This document shows positions 36,588 through 42,541 of a DNA stretch of 42,541 nucleotides, in pieces. The translations under genes were made by a program, and so were the position numbers. Under the pieces are notes generated by a model. It saw only the letters and a list, made by a program, of their open reading frames with translations. It was not told the DNA's origin and did no database searches. Source of the DNA: an uncultured Pelagibacteraceae bacterium (lineage in GTDB: Bacteria > Pseudomonadota > Alphaproteobacteria > Pelagibacterales > Pelagibacteraceae); contig CACMAZ010000010.1 in the NCBI GenBank assembly GCA_902611815.1, positions 1 to 42,541 of the forward strand, read 5' to 3'. The number at the start of each line of letters is the position of its first letter. Within the stretch, counting starts at the first letter, position 1.

Positions 36588-37144
36588 AAATTAACGCTGG
36601 TGAAATTAGAGTTGGTATGCTTTTAGAGTATAAAAATGATTTGTGGCAGGTACTAAAAACTCAACATGTGAAGCCTGGCAAAGGTGGGGCATTTGCGCAA
36701 ATAGAAATGAAAAGTATTAATAAAAATACTAAATTAAATGAAAGATTTAGATCGAGTGAAACGGTTGAAAAGGCCTCCTTGGAAGAGACAAAATATAATT
36801 ATCTTTACGAGGATGAGAAAAATTATTTTTTTATTGAACCTAAGTCGTTTGAACAAATTGAAATTAGAAAAAATATTGTTGGGGAAAAAGGTAAATTACT
36901 TGTTGAAAATTTACAGGTGTCGATTAGCTTTTATAATGATATTGCAATTTCTGTTGAGTTGCCAAATCAAGTAACTTGCAAAATTAAAGTTACAGATGCA
37001 GCTTTAAAAGGGCAAACAGTCTCCTCATCTTACAAACCTGCAACTTTAGAAAATGGTTTGAGTATTCAAGTTCCTCCTTTTATTGAGGCCGGTGATGAAA
37101 TAATTGTTGATACAAGAACTATGGAATATATGAAAAAAATTTAG
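36584..37144 (+). CDS. efp: Elongation factor P
   Basis: Relieves ribosome stalling at polyproline. The 186 residues begin MKINAGEIRVGMLLEYKND. The tip of domain I is QHVKPGKGGAFAQIEM, with Lys33 as the site that is lysylated in the EpmA/B type. Two OB-fold domains follow (QVSISFYNDIAISVELPNQV, TDAALKGQTVSSSYKPATLE, VPPFIEAGDEIIVDTRTMEY). The modification enzymes are not in the window. It overlaps thiE and is one base from suhB. Confidence 0.97.
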   Translation: MKINAGEIRVGMLLEYKNDLWQVLKTQHVKPGKGGAFAQIEMKSINKNTKLNERFRSSETVEKASLEETKYNYLYEDEKNYFFIEPKSFEQIEIRKNIVGEKGKLLVENLQVSISFYNDIAISVELPNQVTCKIKVTDAALKGQTVSSSYKPATLENGLSIQVPPFIEAGDEIIVDTRTMEYMKKI

Positions 37145-37145
37145 T

Positions 37146-37886
37146 ATGAATTCTATTTCTCCTAACTTGAATTTGATGATTAAAGCAGCAGAAAAAGCTT
37201 CAAAAATCTTAATAAGAGATTTTGGCGAATTAGAAAAATTGCAAATTTCTATAAAAGGTCCAAATAATTTTGTTACTAACGCGGACAGAAAAGTAGAAGA
37301 AATAATAATTCAAGAGCTCGAAAAATCTAAAAAAAACTTTTCTATTCTCACAGAAGAGAGAGGGTTTATTGAAAATAAAGATAAAGATAATTATTGGATT
37401 ATTGACCCAATTGATGGTACGACAAATTTTTTAAATGGAGTTCCGCATTTTTGTATATCAATTGGATTATTAATTGATAAAGAAATTATTGCTGGTGTTA
37501 TATATGATCCAATAAAAGATGAGATGTTTTTTGCAGAAAAAAATGGTGGATCGTACTTAAATAATAAAAGCATTAGAGTTTCTAAAAAAAATAAGCTTGC
37601 TGATTGTCTTTACGGAGTAAATTTTAGAAAAGATATTCCTGAAAATTTAATTATAAGAAATACTGGTAGTGCCGCTTTAGATTTAGCCTACGTATCTTCA
37701 GGTAGATTTGATGGTAGTATACAAAAGAATGTGAATTTATGGGACATTGCTGCAGGTACTATATTAATTAAGGAGGCAGGTGGAGTTGTTGACAATTTTG
37801 ATTTAAAACGATTTAAGAAAATTAGTATTAAAGCATCAAATGAGAGAATAAGCAGCGATTTAAACAAAAAAATAAATATCTTTTAA
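37146..37886 (+). CDS. suhB: Inositol monophosphatase family protein (SuhB)
   Basis: Lithium-sensitive sugar-phosphate phosphatase; in E. coli SuhB also acts in rRNA transcription. The 246 residues have [27 protein letters not shown], the metal motif [20 protein letters not shown] and [20 protein letters not shown]. The C-terminal metal Asp is in LWD. Somewhat shorter than E. coli SuhB, but all motifs are present. It is the last gene of the continuous tkt operon; a promoter for rpmE follows. The physiological substrate is not evident. Confidence 0.93.
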   Translation: MNSISPNLNLMIKAAEKASKILIRDFGELEKLQISIKGPNNFVTNADRKVEEIIIQELEKSKKNFSILTEERGFIENKDKDNYWIIDPIDGTTNFLNGVPHFCISIGLLIDKEIIAGVIYDPIKDEMFFAEKNGGSYLNNKSIRVSKKNKLADCLYGVNFRKDIPENLIIRNTGSAALDLAYVSSGRFDGSIQKNVNLWDIAAGTILIKEAGGVVDNFDLKRFKKISIKASNERISSDLNKKINIF

Positions 37887-37914
37887 TTGTTTTATAATAT
37901 TCTTTTGCTATAAA
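37887..37914 (+). promoter_or_regulatory. Promoter of rpmE with extended -10, predicting a leaderless mRNA
   Basis: TTGTTT (37887-37892), a 16-base spacer and TATAAA (37909-37914) preceded by TGC, an extended -10. The ATG of rpmE (37921) begins 6 bases after the -10, at the expected transcription start, and there is no Shine-Dalgarno. A second TATAAT lies at 37893-37898. Confidence 0.45.
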
Positions 37915-37920
37915 TTCGCT

Positions 37921-38151
37921 ATGAAAAAAAATATTCATCCAAATTACCATAAAATAAAAGTAGAAATGACAGATGGTACACAGTTTGAGACAAGATCTAC
38001 ATGGGGTAACGATGGAGACGTGTTAAAACTTGAGATTGACCCAAAATCTCATGCCGCGTGGACAGGCGGCAAACAAAAAATCTTAGATAAAGGTAGAGTA
38101 AGTAAATTTAACAAAAAATTTCAAAACTTTAAATCAGAAACAAAGAAATAA
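37921..38151 (+). CDS. rpmE: 50S ribosomal protein L31, zinc-independent type
   Basis: Ribosomal protein bL31 at the subunit interface. The 76 residues begin [20 protein letters not shown], with FETRSTWG and the C-terminal part [20 protein letters not shown]. The protein has no cysteine, so it lacks the CxxC zinc site and is the C-minus form, sensible for a metal-poor habitat (inference). It has its own promoter and is followed 8 bases later by trcR. Confidence 0.96.
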   Translation: MKKNIHPNYHKIKVEMTDGTQFETRSTWGNDGDVLKLEIDPKSHAAWTGGKQKILDKGRVSKFNKKFQNFKSETKK

Positions 38152-38159
38152 ATTTAATT

Positions 38160-38741
38160 ATGACAACGACACCATTAATGCCAATGGCTACTGCAGTATG
38201 GCTTGTTGAAAACACTACTTTAACATTCAAACAAATTGCTAATTTTTGTAATTTACACGAAATAGAGATTCAAGGTATTGCAGATGGAGAGGTGGCAAAG
38301 GGAATTAAGCCCTATAATCCGATTACATCTGGGCAGTTAACTAGAGAAGAAATAGATTTATCTTGTAAAGATCAGAATAGACCACTCAATATTATTAATT
38401 ATGATATAGATGTAGAGGAAACTGAAAAGAAATTAAAAAAATATGTTCCATTATCAAAAAGACAAGATAAACCAGACTCTGTGCTATGGTTAATCAAAAA
38501 TCATTCTCAATTGAAGGACTCCCAAATTGCAAAACTTGTGGGTATTACAAAAAACTCTGTTGTCGCTATTAGAAATAAAAGTTATTGGAATTTTAATAAC
38601 TTGAATGCTAAAGATCCTGTAGCTATAAATTTATTTTCTCAAAAGGATCTTTCAGATGCATTAGAAAAGGCTGAGAGGCGTATAAAGAGAGAGAGAAAGC
38701 TTAAAGAAAAAGCCCAAAAACAAAATATCCAAACAGGATAA
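38160..38741 (+). CDS. trcR: DUF1013 / TrcR-type cell cycle transcriptional regulator
   Basis: An alphaproteobacteria-specific family; the Caulobacter member TrcR has been described as a cell-cycle transcription factor. The 193 residues contain two similar modules: residues 11-44 (AVWLVENTTLTFKQIANFC and following) and 106-140 (SVLWLIKNHSQLKDSQIAKL and following). Each looks like a helix-turn-helix with a W-L-hydrophobic start and an Q/S-x-I-A core. A Lys/Arg/Glu-rich C-terminal helix follows (about 165-190). It is 8 bases after rpmE. Function beyond DNA or RNA-polymerase binding cannot be read from the sequence. Confidence 0.85.
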   Translation: MTTTPLMPMATAVWLVENTTLTFKQIANFCNLHEIEIQGIADGEVAKGIKPYNPITSGQLTREEIDLSCKDQNRPLNIINYDIDVEETEKKLKKYVPLSKRQDKPDSVLWLIKNHSQLKDSQIAKLVGITKNSVVAIRNKSYWNFNNLNAKDPVAINLFSQKDLSDALEKAERRIKRERKLKEKAQKQNIQTG

Positions 38742-38790
38742 AAAAATTAATAGACATAATTTTCTTTAAATGTTAACTACTACTTTTTTT

Positions 38791-38795
38791 GGAGG
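38791..38795 (+). promoter_or_regulatory. Strong Shine-Dalgarno of rpsU that decides its start
   Basis: GGAGG, the best ribosome binding site I see in the window. It lies 5 bases before an ATT codon at 38801. An ATG at 38796-38798 directly abuts it but is out of frame and stops after four codons (ATG TTA TTA AAA TAG). Confidence 0.7.
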
Positions 38796-38800
38796 ATGTT

Positions 38801-38995
38801 ATTAAAATAGACGTAAAAGATAATAATGTAGAACAAGCTTTGAGGGTTTTAAAAAGAAAACTTCAAAGAGACGGTTTCTTTAAAATTGTTAAACTGAAAT
38901 CTAATTATGAAAAACCGTCTGAAAAAAAGAAAAGAATACTTCAAGAAAATATTAAAAGAGTAAAAAAATTAAATAAATTAAAAAATAGAATTTAA
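38801..38995 (+). CDS. rpsU: 30S ribosomal protein S21, probable AUU start codon
   Basis: Ribosomal protein bS21, near the anti-Shine-Dalgarno end of 16S rRNA. Homology is clear: DVKDNNVEQALRVLKRKLQR, DGFFKIVKLKSNYEKPSEKK. Aligned with alphaproteobacterial S21 (MQVLVRDNNVDQALR and the like), the conserved Met1 falls on ATT at 38801, 5 bases after GGAGG. An in-frame TTG at 38789 would give four extra residues, but its own G is the first G of that Shine-Dalgarno, so it is a poor start. No in-frame ATG or GTG precedes the homologous region. The length from ATT is 64 residues, normal for S21. Only 3 bases separate the stop from initiator tRNA, so the two are probably cotranscribed. Confidence 0.88.
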   Translation: MKIDVKDNNVEQALRVLKRKLQRDGFFKIVKLKSNYEKPSEKKKRILQENIKRVKKLNKLKNRI

Positions 38996-38998
38996 TAT

Positions 38999-39075
<77 letters not shown>

Positions 39076-39079
39076 AATA

Positions 39080-39775
39080 TTAAATCTTAAATCTTGATTT
39101 TTTACTATCAACTAAAAAAGCTTTAACAGTGTCGTTAGTCAAATTTTTAAATGATTTACCAAACCTCTCTATTTTTGAAATAATGCTTGGTGGTATTGTT
39201 ATAATATGACAACCAAGCTGAGATGCTTGTAAATAATTATACGGTTCTCTTACGCTAGCCCAAAGTATTCTTACATTTTTAAATTTTTTAGCAAAATTTA
39301 TACTTTTTTTTATTTCGGGAACAGGATCTTTTCCAACATCACCAGCTCTACCAGCAAATATCGATATAATAACTTTAGACTTTCCATTTATTTTGCTTAA
39401 TATTTTAGATGTTTGTTTATGTGAATAAACTGCAGTTATATTCATTTTAATATTATTTTTACTTAACTCATTTATAACTTTTCCCATGAACATGCCTTTA
39501 GAATTTTCTACAGGTATTTTGACAAAAACATTTTTACCCCAAGATTTAATTTTTAAAGCTTGCTCTAAAATATTTTCGTAATCATCAGCGAAAACTTCAA
39601 ATGATATGGGTTTATTTTTACATACTTTTAAGATTTCTTTTGAATATAATTCATAATTCCTGGCACCAGCTTTTCTCATCAAGCTAGGATTTGTAGTAAA
39701 CCCTTTAACAATTTTTTTCCTGGAATACTTTTTGATGGTTTTTATATCTGCAATATCACAATAAATTTGGGTCAC
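39080..39775 (-). CDS. Transaldolase / fructose-6-phosphate aldolase family protein
   Basis: A 231-residue short transaldolase of the FSA/TalC size. The Schiff-base lysine is Lys86 in NVFVKIPVENSKG; Asp7 and Asn29 (KGFTTNPSLMRKAG) are also conserved. Other motifs are ISFEVFADD, NITAVYSHKQ and SIFAGRAGDVGKDP. This pattern resembles a transaldolase subgroup also found near polysaccharide genes, so the exact substrate is uncertain. With tkt in the window, a pentose phosphate role is plausible. It is 2 bases downstream of pntB and likely in its operon. Confidence 0.85.
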   Translation of the reverse strand: MTQIYCDIADIKTIKKYSRKKIVKGFTTNPSLMRKAGARNYELYSKEILKVCKNKPISFEVFADDYENILEQALKIKSWGKNVFVKIPVENSKGMFMGKVINELSKNNIKMNITAVYSHKQTSKILSKINGKSKVIISIFAGRAGDVGKDPVPEIKKSINFAKKFKNVRILWASVREPYNYLQASQLGCHIITIPPSIISKIERFGKSFKNLTNDTVKAFLVDSKKSRFKI

Positions 39776-39777
39776 TT

Positions 39778-41175
39778 TTAAAAACTTTTTATAATATCCT
39801 CTGTCATTTTTTTGGCATCAGCGAATAACATTAAAGTATTCTCTCTATAAAATAGATCATTGTCCACACCAGCGTATCCTGGGGACAAACTTCTTTTTAC
39901 GAATAAGACTGACTTAGCTTTTTCTACATCTAAAATTGGCATCCCATAAATGGGGCTTTGTGGATCAGTTTTTGCTACAGGATTTGTAACATCATTTGCT
40001 CCAATCACATATGCAACATCACAATTAGCAAAATCATTATTTATTTCCTCTAATTCAAATACTTCATCATATGGAACATTGGCTTCAGCTAACAATACGT
40101 TCATATGACCAGGCATTCTTCCTGCAACTGGATGTATTGCATATGAAACTTTAATTCCATTTTTCTTTAATGTGTCCACCATTTCTCTCAATGCATGTTG
40201 GGCCTGAGCAACAGCCATTCCATATCCAGGAACAATAATAACTGATGAAGCATTTTTCATTAAAAAAGCAGCATCATCTGAATTTCCACTTTTTACAGGT
40301 TTTTGTTCTTTGTTACCAGATTTCGTTGTTTGATCAGTACCTCCAAAACCTCCCAAAATTACACTGAAGAATGATCTATTCATTCCTTTGCACATTATGT
40401 AGGATAATATAGCCCCTGAGGAACCAACCAAAGCGCCTGTAATTATTAAAGCTGTATTTTCCAGAGTAAACCCTATTCCTGCAGCTGCCCAACCCGAGTA
40501 AGAGTTCAACATTGAAATCACTACTGGCATATCTGCACCACCAATAGGTATAATTAATAATATTCCAACCAAAAATGAAATAGCTATTAAAGACCAAAAT
40601 AAATTCGGCAACTGCGTTACACAGAGAAAGTAGGTTAATACTATAATTGATATTAAGATAATTAAATTTAAGATATGTTGAGCTGGGAATGTAATCGGTG
40701 CTCCAGACATTATTCCCCTTAGTTTTAAAAATGCGATTATTGAGCCAGAAAAAGTTATAGCACCAACAGCCGCTCCAATTGACATCTCAATTAAACTAGC
40801 TAACTTAATGTTGCCAGAAACACCAAGATTAAAAGCTTCGGGATTCAAGAAAGCTGAAATTGCAACAAAAACTGCTGCTAAACCTACTAAGCTGTGGAAA
40901 CCTGCTACTAACTCGGGCATAGCTGTCATTGGTATTTTAAATGCAATAAATGCCCCAACGCCTCCACCAATTAAAAGAAAAAGAATCACATATATAAAGC
41001 TTGTGGAGAAGTTGCCTATTGATAAAAAAGTTACTAAAACAGCAATTAGCATTCCCAAAATACCAAAGAAATTACCTTGTCTTGATGTCTCAGGAGATGA
41101 GAGTCCTCTCAAAGCAAGTATAAATAACACTCCAGAAACTAAATAAAATAAAGCAAGTAAATTTGTTGAAATCAT
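39778..41175 (-). CDS. pntB: NAD(P) transhydrogenase beta subunit
   Basis: Beta subunit of the proton-translocating transhydrogenase (membrane domain II plus NADP(H)-binding domain III). The 465 residues have about nine TM segments in residues 1-265 (for example AMPELVAGFHSLVGLAAVFV and GADMPVVISMLNSYSGWAAA). Domain III has VIIVPGYGMAVAQAQHALRE, the VAGRMPGHMNVLLAEANVPY, IGANDVTNPVAK and KRSLSPGYAGVDNDLFYREN. Its ATG shares a base with the pntAB stop. It can make NADPH using the proton gradient. Confidence 0.98.
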   Translation of the reverse strand: MISTNLLALFYLVSGVLFILALRGLSSPETSRQGNFFGILGMLIAVLVTFLSIGNFSTSFIYVILFLLIGGGVGAFIAFKIPMTAMPELVAGFHSLVGLAAVFVAISAFLNPEAFNLGVSGNIKLASLIEMSIGAAVGAITFSGSIIAFLKLRGIMSGAPITFPAQHILNLIILISIIVLTYFLCVTQLPNLFWSLIAISFLVGILLIIPIGGADMPVVISMLNSYSGWAAAGIGFTLENTALIITGALVGSSGAILSYIMCKGMNRSFFSVILGGFGGTDQTTKSGNKEQKPVKSGNSDDAAFLMKNASSVIIVPGYGMAVAQAQHALREMVDTLKKNGIKVSYAIHPVAGRMPGHMNVLLAEANVPYDEVFELEEINNDFANCDVAYVIGANDVTNPVAKTDPQSPIYGMPILDVEKAKSVLFVKRSLSPGYAGVDNDLFYRENTLMLFADAKKMTEDIIKSF

Positions 41176-41477
41176 TATTTTTTCTTCTTTTTGTACATTG
41201 CTAACATTCTTTGTGTTACTAAGAATCCTCCAAAAATATTAACAGCAGCTAATATAATTGCTAGAAATCCAAATATACTTGCTTCGTTGAAAATATTTTC
41301 ATTATTTCCAGCTAACGCGGCAATAATTGCTCCAACTATAATGACTGATGAGATTGCATTAGTCACAGACATTAGTGGTGTGTGAAGAGACGGAGTTACG
41401 CTCCACACAACATAATAACCGACAAATATTGACAAGATAAATATACTTAATCTAAATACAAAAGGATCAATTTCCAT
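41175..41477 (-). CDS. pntAB: NAD(P) transhydrogenase alpha subunit, membrane part (PntAB)
   Basis: Membrane segment of the split alpha subunit, 100 residues with three TM helices (about 9-27, 36-57, 66-88). The family stretch WSVTPSLHTPLMSVTNAISS and FGGFLVTQRMLAMYKKKKK are diagnostic. In E. coli this region is fused to the C-terminus of PntA; the split three-gene form is known from Rhodospirillum and other alphaproteobacteria. It lies one base from pntAA and overlaps pntB by one base. Confidence 0.96.
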   Translation of the reverse strand: MEIDPFVFRLSIFILSIFVGYYVVWSVTPSLHTPLMSVTNAISSVIIVGAIIAALAGNNENIFNEASIFGFLAIILAAVNIFGGFLVTQRMLAMYKKKKK

Positions 41478-41478
41478 A

Positions 41479-42541
41479 TTATTTCACCAAAGTTTTTTTT
41501 ATTATTTCATCTTCTAAATTAATATTAATTTTGTTATTTTTTTTGTCGTATAAATTAATAACAAAGTTAAGCAAATTTTTTGAGTATAAGTTCGATGCAG
41601 ACACAGGAAGTTTATTTAGTAAATTACTATCTCCTAATATTTTTACTCCATTTACATCAACTATTTCATCAGGTTTTGTAAATTCTGTATTTCCGCCTTG
41701 GGACGCAGCTAAGTCATAAATAACTGAACCTTTTGGCATGCTCTTAATCATATCACCTTTTATTATTATTGGAGCTTTTTTTCCTGGTATTAAAGCTGTA
41801 CAAATTACGATGTCAATTTTCTTTAGTGTTTCCAGTAAAAGTTTCTCTTGTTTTTTTTTAAATTCTGGAGAGGTTTCCTTAGCATAACCGCCTGATGTTT
41901 CTAAATTTTCAGAACCCTTAACGACTAAAAACTTACCACCCAAACTTTCAACTTGTTCTTTAGAAGCCATTCTTACATCAGTTGCAAAAACAATTGCACC
42001 CATTCTTTTTGCGGTAGCGATTGCTTGTAATCCTGCTACTCCAGCCCCTACTATTAGAACTTTTGCTGCTGGAATAGTTCCAGCTGCAGTCATCATCATT
42101 GGTATTGCCTTATTAAAAAAAGAAAATGCATCCACGACTGCTTTGTAGCCAGCGAGGTTTGCTTGCGAAGATAATATATCCATTGATTGTGCTCGAGTTA
42201 TTCGAGGAAGTAATTCTAAGGAGAAAACGTTTATATTATTACTTGAAAGTTTTGAAATACGATCTTGGTTTTTTGTGGGATCAAAAACACCAATTAAATT
42301 TTTGTTTGGGGTTAATATTTCTAGGTCTTTTTCATCTGGTAAATTTAATTGTAACAAAATATCGGACTCTTCGATAATTTTTTTTTTATCACTAAAAAAT
42401 TCGGCGCCATTTTCTGAAAATTTTTCATCATTAATATCTAAATGATCTCCATAATTTTTCTCAAGGTAAACTTTAAAACCATTTGAAATAAATTTTTTTA
42501 CATTTTCTGGGGTAACTGAAATCCTTTTTTCAGTACTTTTA
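41479..42541 (-). CDS. pntA: NAD(P) transhydrogenase alpha subunit, soluble part (PntAA), 5' end cut off
   Basis: NAD(H)-binding domain I of the transhydrogenase. The frame stays open to the last base of the window: its first visible residues are KSTEKRISVTPENVKKFI, matching the family N-terminus a few residues after the true start, so the gene is truncated only by the window. Further motifs are PRITRAQSMDILSSQANLAG, IPAAKVLIVGAGVAGLQAIA, GGYAKETSPEF, TALIPGKKAPIIIK and VIYDLAASQGGNTEFT. It ends without TM segments, as expected for the split type. A TTG at 42357 is internal, not the start. Confidence 0.96.
   Translation of the reverse strand, partial: KSTEKRISVTPENVKKFISNGFKVYLEKNYGDHLDINDEKFSENGAEFFSDKKKIIEESDILLQLNLPDEKDLEILTPNKNLIGVFDPTKNQDRISKLSSNNINVFSLELLPRITRAQSMDILSSQANLAGYKAVVDAFSFFNKAIPMMMTAAGTIPAAKVLIVGAGVAGLQAIATAKRMGAIVFATDVRMASKEQVESLGGKFLVVKGSENLETSGGYAKETSPEFKKKQEKLLLETLKKIDIVICTALIPGKKAPIIIKGDMIKSMPKGSVIYDLAASQGGNTEFTKPDEIVDVNGVKILGDSNLLNKLPVSASNLYSKNLLNFVINLYDKKNNKININLEDEIIKKTLVK

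Noticed and set aside
38796..38810. ATG TTA TTA AAA TAG as a coding leader peptide for rpsU
   Set aside because: The ATG abuts GGAGG with no spacing, so it would initiate poorly; five codons with no meaningful composition. The ATT start fits better.
40808..41146. A 112-codon plus-strand frame within pntB
   Set aside because: Antisense of the TM-rich first part of pntB; low-complexity composition and no ribosome binding site.

Overview
This window is a very A+T-rich, almost gap-free stretch of a streamlined alphaproteobacterial chromosome. The gene order is alphaproteobacterial: xseB-ispA-dxs; rluD-rpoH; zapA-fau-ymdB-yebC-ruvC-tolQRAB-pal-cpoB-tilS-ftsH-folP-glmM; and tkt-gap-pgk-fba-thiE-efp-suhB-rpmE. 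Extreme compaction, Lys/Asn/Ile-rich proteins and the split transhydrogenase pntAA-pntAB-pntB fit the SAR11 clade (Pelagibacterales). This is inference from composition and synteny, since no rRNA gene is present. The 42.5 kb length and an EcoRI site at base 1 would suit a large-insert clone. No integrase, IS element, CRISPR array or prophage is visible. No gene-free stretch reaches 300 bases; the longest gaps are about 100-110 bases, at 4761-4870 and 24067-24165.

Layout. 1-4760 (-): sppA-like protease, glyQ, glyS and the start of ppdK, which is frameshifted near the window edge. 4871-5884 (+): ispB. 5881-6504 (-): pdxH. 6537-7622 (+): aroC. 7619-10618 (-): xseB-ispA-dxs. 10638-13085 (+): a Sua5-type threonylcarbamoyl-AMP synthase and a two-gene ABC transporter. 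13090-13166 (-): tRNA-Arg(TCG). 13190-15101 (+): rluD and rpoH. 15098-23514 (-): cpoB, tilS, ftsH, folP, glmM, thiD, purA. 23590-30806 (-): a coiled-coil gene, zapA, fau, ymdB, yebC, a phage-type ruvC, tolQRAB and pal, closed by a clear intrinsic terminator. 30858-39075 (+): tkt-gap-pgk-fba-thiE-efp-suhB, then rpmE-trcR, then rpsU and initiator tRNA. 39080-42541 (-): pntAA (cut by the window edge), pntAB, pntB and a transaldolase-like gene.

The genes are mostly core functions. They cover central carbon metabolism in a gluconeogenesis/pentose phosphate setting (ppdK, gap, pgk, fba, tkt, transaldolase, transhydrogenase), isoprenoid and quinone precursors (dxs, ispA, ispB), cofactors (pdxH, thiD, thiE, folP, fau), envelope maintenance (Tol-Pal, glmM, ftsH) and translation (glyQS, efp, rpmE, rpsU, tilS, two tRNAs).

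The most interesting observations are these. rpsU appears to start at an AUU codon behind the strongest Shine-Dalgarno in the window, 3 nt upstream of initiator tRNA. A phage-type RuvC sits in the normal ruvC slot while ruvA, ruvB and ybgC are missing from it. The GAPDH carries NADP-type residues at both classical cofactor positions. Several promoters predict leaderless mRNAs. Three convergent gene pairs share a palindromic TTAA as both stop codons.
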